NCBI GenBank assembly: GCA_018266835.1
Contig: JAFDZP010000002.1
Coordinates: 62,001-126,000 of the forward strand
DNA length: 64,000 nt
Source of the DNA: Bacteroidota bacterium
GTDB taxonomy: Bacteria > Bacteroidota > Ignavibacteria > Tepidaquicellales > Tepidaquicellaceae
Reading direction: 5' to 3'
Part shown: one piece after another, positions 1 to 8,965 of the stretch
Numbering within the stretch: position 1 is the first letter of the stretch
How the letters are laid out: each line of letters begins with the position of its first letter
The notes under the pieces: generated by a model
Seen by the model: only the letters and a program-made list of their open reading frames with translations
The model's database searches: none
Told to the model about the DNA's origin: nothing
Made by a program: the position numbers and the translations under genes

Positions 1-42
1 ACAGCAATTATAAAAATCCCTTTAAAATAGGAGAACAATTTA

Positions 43-483
43 ATGGAAAATGTTAGAATTATTATTGTCGATGATGACGTAAGTATCGTTCAGACAATCA
101 AGGAAATCCTTGAGCTGACCGGTTACGACACTGATACTGCCGATACTGCAAAAGAAGGTCTGGAAAAAATCAGAAGAAACGATTACAATCTCGCATTGTT
201 CGATATTATGCTTCCTGATATGCTCGGCACTGAGCTGTTAGCTGAGGCGCACAAGGAAAAACCGAAAATGAAAAAGATAATGGTAACGGGTTTTGCAAGT
301 TTAGAAAATGCTGTGCTTGCTTTGAACTCCGGCGCCGATGCTTATATTATGAAGCCTGTTAATCCTGAAAATCTTTTGAAGGTTATCGAGGAAAAACTTA
401 TCGAACAGGAAAAAGAAGAAAGAATAAACGAAGATAAAGTAAGCGACTGGATCGAAGACAGATTAAACAATCTGGATACTTAA
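43..483 (+). CDS. Single-domain response regulator (CheY-like receiver)
   Basis: A 146-residue protein that is almost entirely one receiver domain. The acidic pocket is VDDD (residues 9-12), the likely phospho-acceptor is Asp54 in LFDIMLPD, the switch residue lies in MVTGFA, and the conserved lysine is in MKPVNPENL. The last 25 residues are charged helix and no DNA-binding or enzyme domain follows, so it should signal by protein contact. The ATG has a good ribosome site (AGGAGAAC) a few bases upstream. The glycosyltransferase gene starts 35 bases downstream on the same strand, so the two are probably co-transcribed. Its kinase is not certain. The two soluble kinases at 4446-8129 are the nearest candidates. 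Confidence 0.93.
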   Translation: MENVRIIIVDDDVSIVQTIKEILELTGYDTDTADTAKEGLEKIRRNDYNLALFDIMLPDMLGTELLAEAHKEKPKMKKIMVTGFASLENAVLALNSGADAYIMKPVNPENLLKVIEEKLIEQEKEERINEDKVSDWIEDRLNNLDT

Positions 484-518
484 CAGAGCAGTCAACTTGT
501 TCAACTAAACTACATTGA

Positions 519-2447
519 ATGTACACAGAAGAAACCAGAGGCATACTCGCTAATTATCTTAAAGAGCTTCTAAAAAAGTACGGCGTTAATAATGAAAAAT
601 TCTTAGGAACCGCTTCCAATGAGCAGAACTATATCAATATCTTACGCGATAAGAAAGTTCTTTTAGACGATGAATTCTTCAGACATCTTGCCAAGGACCT
701 GAACCTTGAGTACATCGAGAAATCTGCCCTTCGCAACAAGAGCAATCTTGCAATGGGTCTGCCGTTCAATGTTATCAAAAAGAATTTAATTTTTATTCTA
801 AGCGTTTCCGCAAAGAAAGTTAAGATAGCTACCGCTAATCCTTTCAACTTCAAACTTTTCAAAGAACTCGGTAAAATTTTCAAACGCGATATTGAGATAT
901 GTGTTGCGACAATTGATGCTATCGAAGAATCACTTGATTACGGCTACCGTGAAATTCATACTTACAAAGCACTTGGTGAACTAAGAGACAGAGCACCTGA
1001 AGAATCAGCATTCACAGTTTTATACAAATGGCAGAAGATATTTATTATCTGCTGCGCAATCTTCCTGATTATATGTCTTATCCTCGCTCCGATAGGCACA
1101 ACGTTTATATTATTTCTTTCAGTTAATCTTTTATACTTCTTCTTAAATCCGTTCAAGCTTTATATATCGCTCCGCGGATTTGAAAACTCGGGTAAAGGTA
1201 TTACAGTTACTGAAGCAGAAGTAAGAAACCTTAACGAAGATAATCTTCCTTTATACACAGTGCTTATTCCTGTTTATAAAGAGGCTGAAGTTCTTTCAGA
1301 TATTATCATCAACATGAACAGAATGGATTATCCTAAGGATAAGCTTGATATCAAAGTTCTTGTTGAAGAAAAAGATGATATTACTTTAAACGAAGCAAAA
1401 CGCCTTGGACTTATCGGCGGAAGACCTGAAGTTATGCTTGGCAATATGTCAGCAGAAGAATATCAGGAATACACAAAAATTTTTGAAATACTCATTGTAC
1501 CCGATGCCGATATTAAAACAAAGCCCCGCGCATGCAACTACGGGCTTTACAGAGCGCGCGGTGAATATACCTGTATCTATGACGCAGAAGATGAACCGGA
1601 TATTGACCAGCTTAAAAAAGCTATCATTGCTTTCAGTAAAGTTGATGACTCCTACATTTGTTTACAAGGCCACTTGAATTTTTACAACCCGAAAGAAAAT
1701 CTTCTTGCAAGATGGTTCTCGCTTGAGTATTCTTTCTGGTTCGATTACTGGCTGCAGGGACTTGACTTCGTTGACGCTCCCCTACCGCTCGGAGGTACAA
1801 GCAATCACTTTAAAACAAAAACTTTAAAGCAGCTTGGCGGCTGGGACCCTTACAACGTAACTGAAGATGCAGATTTAGGTATTCGTATCTCTATCAGAAA
1901 TTATAATACAGCAATGTTGAATTCATACACTCTTGAAGAAGCAAATCTTGAAGTGTGGAACTGGATTCGTCAGCGCTCACGCTGGTTCAAAGGCTACATG
2001 CAGACCTTCCTTGTACACATGAGATTCCCGTTAAGATTTATCCGCGGACTCGGCTGGAAGAAGTTTGCATTCTTTATGTTTACATTCGGCGGAAACATTC
2101 TGCTTCCTTTGATTAATCCCCTGCTATGGATTGTAACAATTTTAACATTGTTCTTCCCTGCTGCATCGGATTATCTTTTCCCGCCGGAGCTTCAGACAAT
2201 CTGCGAATTCAATTTAATTCTCGGTAACTTAATTTATATCGTTCTGCATATCGGACCATATTTGTTAAAACGAAATTACGGGTCTATTCCCGTTGCTCTT
2301 ACAATTCCGATCTACTGGATTATGATCAGCATCGGCGCATGGAAAGGTTTTGCACAGCTTATTACAAAGCCGTTCTACTGGGAAAAGACAACTCACGGAC
2401 TCAGTTCGTTCAGTAAAAAATCCGCGTTCGTTTCGGTTCAGCAGTAA
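519..2447 (+). CDS. Membrane GT2 family polysaccharide synthase with N-terminal GspE-N-like domain
   Basis: 642 residues. Residues about 1-145 resemble the N-terminal domain of type II secretion ATPases (GspE-N/MshEN), which in related proteins can bind c-di-GMP. Two membrane helices follow (about 170-215). The GT2 catalytic domain then shows LIPVYKE, the DAED metal/nucleotide motif, a TED acid motif and QRSRW, the signature of processive cellulose-synthase-like enzymes. Further helices are at the C-terminus. It probably polymerises and exports a surface polysaccharide at the inner membrane. It follows a receiver protein and precedes a secreted GH26-like hydrolase, the usual setting for an exopolysaccharide system. 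The polymer and any c-di-GMP binding are not shown by the sequence. Confidence 0.88.
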   Translation: MYTEETRGILANYLKELLKKYGVNNEKFLGTASNEQNYINILRDKKVLLDDEFFRHLAKDLNLEYIEKSALRNKSNLAMGLPFNVIKKNLIFILSVSAKKVKIATANPFNFKLFKELGKIFKRDIEICVATIDAIEESLDYGYREIHTYKALGELRDRAPEESAFTVLYKWQKIFIICCAIFLIICLILAPIGTTFILFLSVNLLYFFLNPFKLYISLRGFENSGKGITVTEAEVRNLNEDNLPLYTVLIPVYKEAEVLSDIIINMNRMDYPKDKLDIKVLVEEKDDITLNEAKRLGLIGGRPEVMLGNMSAEEYQEYTKIFEILIVPDADIKTKPRACNYGLYRARGEYTCIYDAEDEPDIDQLKKAIIAFSKVDDSYICLQGHLNFYNPKENLLARWFSLEYSFWFDYWLQGLDFVDAPLPLGGTSNHFKTKTLKQLGGWDPYNVTEDADLGIRISIRNYNTAMLNSYTLEEANLEVWNWIRQRSRWFKGYMQTFLVHMRFPLRFIRGLGWKKFAFFMFTFGGNILLPLINPLLWIVTILTLFFPAASDYLFPPELQTICEFNLILGNLIYIVLHIGPYLLKRNYGSIPVALTIPIYWIMISIGAWKGFAQLITKPFYWEKTTHGLSSFSKKSAFVSVQQ

Positions 2448-2477
2448 AAGTTCTTTAAATTTTATTACGATTCTACC

Positions 2478-2521
2478 AACCCCTCTTATGATTCTTTAAG
2501 AACTTTTTGAGGGGTTTTTTG
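2478..2521 (+). terminator. Rho-independent terminator after the GT2 gene
   Basis: AACCCCTC (2478-2485) pairs with GAGGGGTT (2509-2516), and a run of T follows. The loop holds a second small dyad (TTCTTTAAGAA). It separates the regulator/GT2 unit from the hydrolase gene starting at 2535. Confidence 0.8.
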
Positions 2522-2534
2522 TTTTAATCATATT

Positions 2535-3584
2535 ATGAAATTATTCTTCTCAGGGATTTTCATTTTTACAGTATTTAGTTTATGTAACGCCCAGGATATA
2601 AAATTACTTCCACCTTCCACCGGCATATACCACGGCACGATGGCAGGCTGGGGAATTAATGGCGACTCAGTCAATGCTGAACGTGTAAAAAATTTCACAC
2701 GCACTGCAGGCAAAGATGTTGCCGTAGTTTACTTCGGGCAGAACTGGTTCGACGGTATTAAATTCCCCGCTGCGCAGGCTCAGCAAATTTATTCAACAGG
2801 CGCTATTCCATTCATAAGCTTACTTCCCCGTTCAAGTTACAGGCAATACCGCATGGACTCAGTTTTTTCCATGCTTGAAATTGTCGAAGGTGACTTTGAT
2901 AAAGAACTCACTCAATGGGCTATCGATGCGCGCAACTCAGGCATCCCTATGATGCTCGACTTCGCTCCCGAAATGAACGGCAACTGGTTTCCATGGAGCG
3001 GCCAGTACAACTTCTATGACGGCAACGTAAAGACTGCCGGCAAATTATACAAAGATACTTACAGACACATAGTGGATATCTTCCGCAAAGCCGGAGCAAC
3101 AAACATCACATGGGCATTTCACCCTAACGGAGGCTCAAGCATTCAGGAAGAATGGAACAACATGAAACGTTACTATCCCGGCGATGACTATGTTGACTGG
3201 ATAGGAGTCAGCATTTACGGCTCACAGCGCATCGGAGACCGCTGGCTTGAAATAATTGATAACTTCGATGAAATCTATGACGACATGGCTCACATCTCCG
3301 CTAAGAAACCTCTTGCTATTTTTGAATTCGGAGTTACTGAAGACAAAGATAAAGGCGATAAAAGCCAGTGGATAAAAGACGTCTTCGATTTTGTAACCGA
3401 TAAAAAATACAACCGCATTAAGTTAATCTCCTACTGGAACCAGAACTTCCCTATTTACGATAAGCAGGGCAGAATAATAAACTACTCTCTCATGCAGATA
3501 GACACTTCACCCGAAGTTTTATACGTCTACCGCGAAAATATCAATAAAAATATTTTCATTTCAAAACCCATTTTAAGCCGTTAA
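2535..3584 (+). CDS. Secreted GH26-like glycoside hydrolase
   Basis: 349 residues with a signal peptide ending near residue 19 (SLCNA-Q). The fold pattern matches glycoside hydrolase family 26 (beta-mannanases and relatives). The likely acid/base is Glu146 in APEMNGNW and the likely nucleophile is Glu264 in IFEFG, with WIGVSIYG between them. It has no T9SS sorting domain, so it is probably periplasmic or released. It lies just after the GT2 synthase, so it may trim or clear the polymer that enzyme makes. Substrate is unknown. A weak dyad (TTAGTGTT 3594-3601 with AACACTAA 3621-3628) follows and could be a terminator. Confidence 0.8.
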   Translation: MKLFFSGIFIFTVFSLCNAQDIKLLPPSTGIYHGTMAGWGINGDSVNAERVKNFTRTAGKDVAVVYFGQNWFDGIKFPAAQAQQIYSTGAIPFISLLPRSSYRQYRMDSVFSMLEIVEGDFDKELTQWAIDARNSGIPMMLDFAPEMNGNWFPWSGQYNFYDGNVKTAGKLYKDTYRHIVDIFRKAGATNITWAFHPNGGSSIQEEWNNMKRYYPGDDYVDWIGVSIYGSQRIGDRWLEIIDNFDEIYDDMAHISAKKPLAIFEFGVTEDKDKGDKSQWIKDVFDFVTDKKYNRIKLISYWNQNFPIYDKQGRIINYSLMQIDTSPEVLYVYRENINKNIFISKPILSR

Positions 3585-3669
3585 ATTACAGTATTAGTGT
3601 TTTCAGGGCTTACTTTTTACAACACTAATTGTTTACCCACACATAATTCCTTAATTAAAACAAATTCCT

Positions 3670-4389
3670 ATGTCTGACATTTTTAAAAAAATCATTCTGC
3701 TTGGACGACCTGCATCAGGTAAATCCGAAACAATGGCTTATCTTAAGAACACTTCACCTGAAGAACGTATAAAAAGATTTCACGTCGGTAAAATATTAGA
3801 GCTTGACGACTTCCCTATTCTATGGGAATGGTTCGAGCAAGACCACATCCTCGAGAATAAATTAGGCAAGCCAAGAATGATGTCAACTCCAGATAACGAT
3901 TTTATACACGAGCATCAATGGCATTTACTGATTGAAAAAATTTCAATGAACTATGATAAACTCTTAAGAGATAATCCGAATCTTCACGATGATACAACAG
4001 TATTAATAGAATTCTCCCGCGGCACACAGCACGGCGGATACAAAGAAGCATTCAAACATTTATCGGAAAATATTTTAAAAGACGCAGTGCTTGTTTACAT
4101 AAATGTTCCCTATGAAGAATCATTAAGAAAGAACAGAAAAAGATTTAATCCCGATAAACCTGACAGCATATTAGAGCACGGACTTCCTGATGCTAAGCTT
4201 GAACAGCTTTACAAAGTTGTTGACTGGGAAGAAGTATCTAAAGGATTTACGACTCATATAAAAATCAACAACGTAGATGTTCCTTTCATGGTCTTTGAGA
4301 ACATGCCTTCTAAAACAGATGACAGAGAACTTCTTGGACCCGAGCTCGACAGAATTTTCACAGCTCTCTGGAAGGAATATAAAAAATAA
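3670..4389 (+). CDS. P-loop nucleotide kinase-like protein
   Basis: 239 residues with an N-terminal Walker A motif GRPASGKS (about residues 12-19), as in adenylate-kinase-type small-molecule kinases. VLIEFSRG in the middle could hold the Walker B acid, and an arginine/lysine-rich lid-like stretch (RKNRKRFNPDKP) follows VYINVPYEES. No family-specific substrate motif was recognised. The protein looks cytosolic, with no signal peptide or membrane helix. It sits between a secreted hydrolase and two histidine kinases, and the context does not fix its substrate. ATP-binding is a fairly safe inference; the reaction is not known. Confidence 0.7.
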   Translation: MSDIFKKIILLGRPASGKSETMAYLKNTSPEERIKRFHVGKILELDDFPILWEWFEQDHILENKLGKPRMMSTPDNDFIHEHQWHLLIEKISMNYDKLLRDNPNLHDDTTVLIEFSRGTQHGGYKEAFKHLSENILKDAVLVYINVPYEESLRKNRKRFNPDKPDSILEHGLPDAKLEQLYKVVDWEEVSKGFTTHIKINNVDVPFMVFENMPSKTDDRELLGPELDRIFTALWKEYKK

Positions 4390-4445
4390 TTTCATAGCAT
4401 TTATTATTTGTTATAGAGTAAACACAAATAGAACTTCTCACTATT

Positions 4446-6293
4446 GTGCAAAATAATTTACCCGAAGAAATAACCGAATCTCTACATAAGCTTGAGCTTG
4501 CAGAGGGAGCTGAGAAAATTGATATTCTCAACTCCCTTGCTCATTATTATTTAGATAAAGACAGTTCCAGATCAATTCAATATTCCGAATCAGCTTCGCA
4601 GCATTCCAATTCAATAAAAGATGACGGAAGAATGGCAAACAGCATTCTTCTGCAGGGAGTAAGCCGTTTTCTTTCCAACGATATCATCACAGCGCTTGAA
4701 CTCTTTTCAACGGCATCTATAATCTTTGAAAAAGCCGGAGACACAGAAAAACATTCTGAAGTGCTTTTAAGAATTGGCAGATGCCAGACATTCTTAGGTG
4801 ATAATAACGGTGCGATGGAAACGCAGCTCAAAGCTTTGAAGCTTTCGCAGAGTATAAGCAGCATAAAATTGGAAAGCTGGGCTTATATGGAGCTTGGTCT
4901 TTCGTGCTGGTCGAACAAGGATAATAAGCTTGCTCTTGAGTACATGAATAAATCTTACGAACTAAGAAATAAGCATGAAGATAAAAGAGACCTTGCGGCA
5001 ATTACAGGAAATCTTGGCAATGTTTATATTAGCTTAAACGATTATAAAACTGCTTACTATTATTTTGAAAAATGTCTCGGAATTTTTAAAGAACTTGATG
5101 ACCATGAAGGCATGGGCAGAGCATACATCAATATGGGAATCTGTCTCTGGGGTCTTGAAAAATTTGATGATGCACTTGAGTTAGTCAATGAAAACCTCAG
5201 CTTGTTTTATGACCTCGATAACAAAGAAGTAATCACAGAAGCTTATTCCACATTAGGTTCTATCTATACAGATAAAAATGATTTTGCAAAAGCACAGGTA
5301 TACTTAGATAAAGCGCTTAATACTGCCAAAGAATATCATCTTAATTATAAGTTTGAAAATCTCTATGAAGGCAAATCCCGCTGCGCATATTTAAGCGGCG
5401 ATTACAAAACTGCATACGATTTTTCGCTCAAACATCACGAAGCATCTAATAAAAGAATCCAGCATGCATCAGAAGTAAAAGCAAAATATCTGACAACGAT
5501 GCATGAAGTTGATTCACTTAGAAGTGAATCTGAAATTCTCTCTGCAAAAAATTCAGAGCTCAGCGAGTTAAACGAAGCGCTGAAATCCAAGAGTTTAGAA
5601 GTTGAAAGAGTAAACACTATTAACACAAAACTCCTTTCAATTCTTGCCCACGATTTAAAAAATCCGTTGTGGACTATTCAACAGGTTGCTGAAATACAAA
5701 TTGCAGAGCCATTGCCTCCCGAAGATGTTGTTGAAGTTTTCCGTGAGTTAAAAAGCAGCGCTAATGCATCACTAAGCATGCTCGATGAAGTTCTTCAATG
5801 GGGAACATTACAGGTTGAGGGGAAAAACGCTGCTTCATTTTCTGATTTTAATTTTTATGAACTTATAGAAAAGCAAAAGGAAGATTACAAGCTTTTGCTG
5901 AAATCAAAGAATAACAGAATAGAAAATCTTGTAAGCGAAAATTTTACTTTCAAAGCTGATATAAATATGATAAGATTTATTATCAGAAATCTTATCATGA
6001 ATGCAAACAAATTTATGCATAACGGAGTTATTTCTATTAGTGCTTCGGATAACAAAGAGCATACGCGAATAACTGTTTCCGATACAGGAATCGGAATGAA
6101 GCCTTCGCAGGTTGAAAGGCTTTTCGACTGGGATAAAAGGCAAAGTACAGACGGTACTTCCGGGGAAAAAGGCACCGGACTCGGTCTTCTTATCTGCAAT
6201 GAGTTTGTACAAAATCATCGCGGTGAAATAAAAGTTGAAAGCGAACCGGGCAAAGGCAGCAGTTTTCATTTTACTATTTCAAAATATTTATAA
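4446..6293 (+). CDS. Soluble TPR-repeat sensor histidine kinase (first of a tandem pair)
   Basis: 615 residues starting at GTG. The N-terminal about 330 residues are tetratricopeptide repeats (for example LGNVYISLNDYKTAYYYFEK). A coiled coil (about 345-395) leads into the kinase core: H-box ILAHDLKNP with His402 as phospho-acceptor, N-box NLIMNANKF, G1 box DTGIGMK and G2 box GTGLGLLIC. There is no membrane helix or signal peptide, so it should sense a cytosolic signal or protein partner through the TPRs. The paralogue begins 18 bases downstream. No full-length response regulator is adjacent; the nearest receiver is the stand-alone one at 43-483. Confidence 0.92.
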   Translation: MQNNLPEEITESLHKLELAEGAEKIDILNSLAHYYLDKDSSRSIQYSESASQHSNSIKDDGRMANSILLQGVSRFLSNDIITALELFSTASIIFEKAGDTEKHSEVLLRIGRCQTFLGDNNGAMETQLKALKLSQSISSIKLESWAYMELGLSCWSNKDNKLALEYMNKSYELRNKHEDKRDLAAITGNLGNVYISLNDYKTAYYYFEKCLGIFKELDDHEGMGRAYINMGICLWGLEKFDDALELVNENLSLFYDLDNKEVITEAYSTLGSIYTDKNDFAKAQVYLDKALNTAKEYHLNYKFENLYEGKSRCAYLSGDYKTAYDFSLKHHEASNKRIQHASEVKAKYLTTMHEVDSLRSESEILSAKNSELSELNEALKSKSLEVERVNTINTKLLSILAHDLKNPLWTIQQVAEIQIAEPLPPEDVVEVFRELKSSANASLSMLDEVLQWGTLQVEGKNAASFSDFNFYELIEKQKEDYKLLLKSKNNRIENLVSENFTFKADINMIRFIIRNLIMNANKFMHNGVISISASDNKEHTRITVSDTGIGMKPSQVERLFDWDKRQSTDGTSGEKGTGLGLLICNEFVQNHRGEIKVESEPGKGSSFHFTISKYL

Positions 6294-6311
6294 AGAAATA
6301 GAATTTCATTT

Positions 6312-8129
6312 ATGGATAATATTAATGATGTATCGGACCTGTTAAACCAACTTGAAAATACTGAAGGAACCGAAAAAATTGATGTACTCAACAAATTAGC
6401 TGTAAGTCATTTCAATATAGATGTTATTAAAGCTGTCAACTTTTCTTTCCAGGCAAAAACACTTTCCGAAGAGCTGAATGATAAAGAAAGACTGGCAAAA
6501 AGTTTACTGCTTCTCGGCAAAGGCTATTACAGAATTCCTGACTTTCTCTCTGCAATAGACCACCTTTCCACTTCAGCATTTATAGCAGAAGAAATTGAAA
6601 ATATTCCCGCACAGATAGAAGCGTTAACTGCTCTTGGAATGTCACTGAACTTTGCAGGTGATTTTTCCCGCGCATTGGATTCACAATACAAAGCTCTCAA
6701 CCTTTGTGTTCAAACAGCAAATAAAAGCGGCGAAAGCGAGTGTCTCATGCAAATAGGTCTCTCATATCTAGGTAACAAAGAGAACGATATGGCTCTCGAA
6801 TTTCTTAACAAAGCCCTTCAGATAAGACTTAAATCCGGTACTAAAATGGAGCTGGCATCTGTGCTTGGCAATCTCGGCAATATACATATCAATCTTGAAA
6901 AACATGAAAAAGCACTGGAGTATTTTGAACAATGCAAGGCGCTTTTTGAAGAGCTGGGAAACAAAGTGCAAACAGGCAGAGCGTATATGAATATGGGCAT
7001 CAGCTACGGAGCATTGGGCAGATACGAAGAAGCAGTTGATTATGTTAACACGGGTTTAAAAGCTTTTCTTCTTGTAAGTGATAAAGAACCCGTTTGTAAA
7101 TGCATATATACTTTAGGTTATATTTTTGCCGAACAAAAAAATTATGAGAAAGCCATTCAATATTATGATGAAGCAATTATCATAGGAGAAGAATACAAAT
7201 TGATTCATACACTTGAACATATTTACGGCGCAAAATCAGATGCTGCTGCAAAACTTGAAGATTATAAAACTGCTTACGAATATTACATTAAAAGCCATAG
7301 TATGGTTGAAGACAGACTTAAGAAGACTTCTGATTTTAAAACCCGTTATCTTAATGTTGCACACAAAGTCGATAAGCTGCAGGAAGAATCTGCAATTCTT
7401 TCAGAAAGAAATGCAAAGCTAAAAGAACTTAACGACAGACTTACTTTGCTCAACAATGAAAAAAGTGAATTCCTTGGAATAGCTGCGCACGATTTAAAAA
7501 ATCCATTAAGCTCTATTTCACTTTCAGCATCAACATTAAAAAAATATCTAGATACTCTTCCGCATGAAAAAATCATAAGCCATCTTGAACGCATCGAGAA
7601 TACATCGACTAAAATGAAGAACATTGTAACAAACCTGATTAACATGAACATCATAGAAACCGGTGAATACAAAATAAAAAAAGAAGAACTCAATTTATCA
7701 GCGCTTATCAGTTACATAATAGATGATTTCCAGCACAGAGCTGTTGAAAAAAATATTCAGATTATTTTCAATGAACCCAAAGAAATAAAAATTACAACCG
7801 ATGAAAATGCTATATATAGTATTTTAGATAATCTGATATCAAATGCAATAAAGTACTCGCATCCGAATTCTTCCGTCTATCTCAATCTGGAAAAAAAAGA
7901 TAATATTATTATTAAGATAAAAGATAATGGACTCGGAATACAGGAGTCCGAAAAAGATAAAGTATTCCAGAAATTCTCACGTATATCCAATAAACCCACA
8001 GGAGGAGAGAACTCAACAGGTTTGGGTTTATCCATAGTGAAAAAACTGACCGAACTCATCGGAGGCAATATAAACTTCGAAAGCGAATACGGCAAAGGCA
8101 CGACTTTTACGCTGGAGCTTCCTCGGTAA
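6312..8129 (+). CDS. Soluble TPR-repeat sensor histidine kinase (second of a tandem pair)
   Basis: 605 residues with the same architecture as the preceding gene: about seven TPRs, a coiled coil (about 345-385), then HisKA and HATPase domains. The H-box is IAAHDLKNP (His393). The N-box is NLISNAIKYS, G1 is DNGLGI and G2 is STGLGLSIV. The opening residues also match its neighbour (LENTEGTEKIDVLN against LELAEGAEKIDILN), so this is a local duplication. The H-box here is closer to the HisKA norm, while the first copy has a tryptophan after NPL. They may form heterodimers or answer different partners; this is inference. Confidence 0.92.
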   Translation: MDNINDVSDLLNQLENTEGTEKIDVLNKLAVSHFNIDVIKAVNFSFQAKTLSEELNDKERLAKSLLLLGKGYYRIPDFLSAIDHLSTSAFIAEEIENIPAQIEALTALGMSLNFAGDFSRALDSQYKALNLCVQTANKSGESECLMQIGLSYLGNKENDMALEFLNKALQIRLKSGTKMELASVLGNLGNIHINLEKHEKALEYFEQCKALFEELGNKVQTGRAYMNMGISYGALGRYEEAVDYVNTGLKAFLLVSDKEPVCKCIYTLGYIFAEQKNYEKAIQYYDEAIIIGEEYKLIHTLEHIYGAKSDAAAKLEDYKTAYEYYIKSHSMVEDRLKKTSDFKTRYLNVAHKVDKLQEESAILSERNAKLKELNDRLTLLNNEKSEFLGIAAHDLKNPLSSISLSASTLKKYLDTLPHEKIISHLERIENTSTKMKNIVTNLINMNIIETGEYKIKKEELNLSALISYIIDDFQHRAVEKNIQIIFNEPKEIKITTDENAIYSILDNLISNAIKYSHPNSSVYLNLEKKDNIIIKIKDNGLGIQESEKDKVFQKFSRISNKPTGGENSTGLGLSIVKKLTELIGGNINFESEYGKGTTFTLELPR

Positions 8130-8224
8130 TAGTTCTCAGTTATTAGTTACTAGTTTCAAGTTTTAATCTTGAACCGCATAACTAATTTTCCTTTTTAACT
8201 TTTTGCCTATATAATATTTTCAAA

Positions 8225-8307
8225 GTAACATTATTGTCACATTTTATTGTTCACTGTTTTGTGGTTTCATATCTATAGCTTTCATTGTCACATTATTGTC
8301 ACATTTT
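8225..8307. repeat. Two copies of the TTGTCACATTA-type repeat
   Basis: The motif TTGTCACATTATTGTCACA occurs at 8285-8307 in full form and at 8225-8245 as a variant beginning GTAACATTATTGTCACA. Each copy is itself two 11-base units in direct order. The 8285 copy lies within the 3' end of the minus-strand coding region and the 8225 copy overlaps its stop codon. The same motif returns at 42224-42452 in a gap with no gene. Confidence 0.75.
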
Positions 8308-8726
8308 ACTTTTTGCAGAGATTCTGATTCAGGGTCAAGACGAACCAAAGTGTTTTTAAATATTTTTTGAATTTCTTCCGGTTTATCTGAAATATCTTGC
8401 ACAGTAGCGGGATGTGAATTCCTGAAACCGGCATTTTCTCTTTTGCTCTTATTTATATCTTCAATATACTCATTTATTTCCTCTTCGCTTTTATTCAATA
8501 CATCATCGTCGGGTTCGTATTTTGTAAATTTTTCCTTATCGGTAACCCAGACAGTTGTATCGTATCCTTCTTCACCAAATTCTTCCAGATCATAGTCGAT
8601 TTTTTTCAGATGTGCTTCTGCTCCTTTGTTATTTGTTTCAATCATAAGCAGACGTGTAAGTTTTGTGATTTTATCGAGTATGCTTGAAATGTTGAGTTCT
8701 TTATCTTTCCCTGACTCTTCCAGCAA
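8244..8726 (-). CDS. C-terminal part of a frameshifted HTH gene (no recognised domain)
   Basis: 160 residues from a TTG, but this reading frame is open upstream to about 8789 (it reads KRLHEAEPNRKNFK and on into this part), so the TTG is probably not a real start. It reads as the continuation of the HTH frame at 8642-8965 after a one-base shift. The sequence is acidic and helical (EEINEYIEDINKSKRENAGF) with no recognised family. The last 15 or so residues are encoded by the TTGTCACATTA-type repeat, giving VKCDNNVTM. Joined to the upstream part it would make a protein of about 240 residues. Confidence 0.55.
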   Translation of the reverse strand: MLEESGKDKELNISSILDKITKLTRLLMIETNNKGAEAHLKKIDYDLEEFGEEGYDTTVWVTDKEKFTKYEPDDDVLNKSEEEINEYIEDINKSKRENAGFRNSHPATVQDISDKPEEIQKIFKNTLVRLDPESESLQKVKCDNNVTMKAIDMKPQNSEQ

Positions 8727-8965
8727 GCTGTAATAAATTGTAGGAATTTTGAAATTTTTTCTATTCGGTTCAGCTTCATGCAGCCGTTTTCAAAAAGCAT
8801 TTCGTTTATCATATCCTCTTTGGCAATGAGAATATAAGGGGCGAGTTCCCTGTTCCATCTCATTATGGTTACGCGGTGAACTCCCAGCTCGTTTGCAATT
8901 TTGTACATCGGCATTCCCATTGATTTAAGCTCGATGAATTTCATTTTAACATTCATGTTAAACAT
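8642..8965 (-). CDS. N-terminal part of a frameshifted helix-turn-helix protein
   Basis: The first about 50 residues form a helix-turn-helix of the resolvase/terminase-small-subunit type (KFIELKSMGMPMYKIANEL, then GVHRVTIMRWNREL). The ATG has a good ribosome site (AAAGAAAGGAAAT). After about residue 58 the frame becomes non-conserved and ends, while the next frame continues a plausible protein. The switch point is the plus-strand run TTTTCAAAAA at 8787-8796, and one added base there would restore a single 240-residue gene. The gene is either broken or affected by a sequencing error. It probably binds DNA; its target is unknown. Confidence 0.6.
   Translation of the reverse strand: MFNMNVKMKFIELKSMGMPMYKIANELGVHRVTIMRWNRELAPYILIAKEDMINEMLFENGCMKLNRIEKISKFLQFITACWKSQGKIKNSTFQAYSIKSQNLHVCL

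Noticed and set aside
4171..4395. Antisense open frames opposite the kinase, TPR and barrel genes
   Set aside because: They are shadows of the real genes: no ribosome sites, no domains, and composition explained by the opposite strand.
8787..8796. Programmed ribosomal frameshift in the HTH gene
   Set aside because: The run TTTTCAAAAA (minus strand TTTTTGAAAA) does not give an in-phase X XXY YYZ heptamer, and no strong downstream structure was seen; a mutation or sequencing error is simpler.
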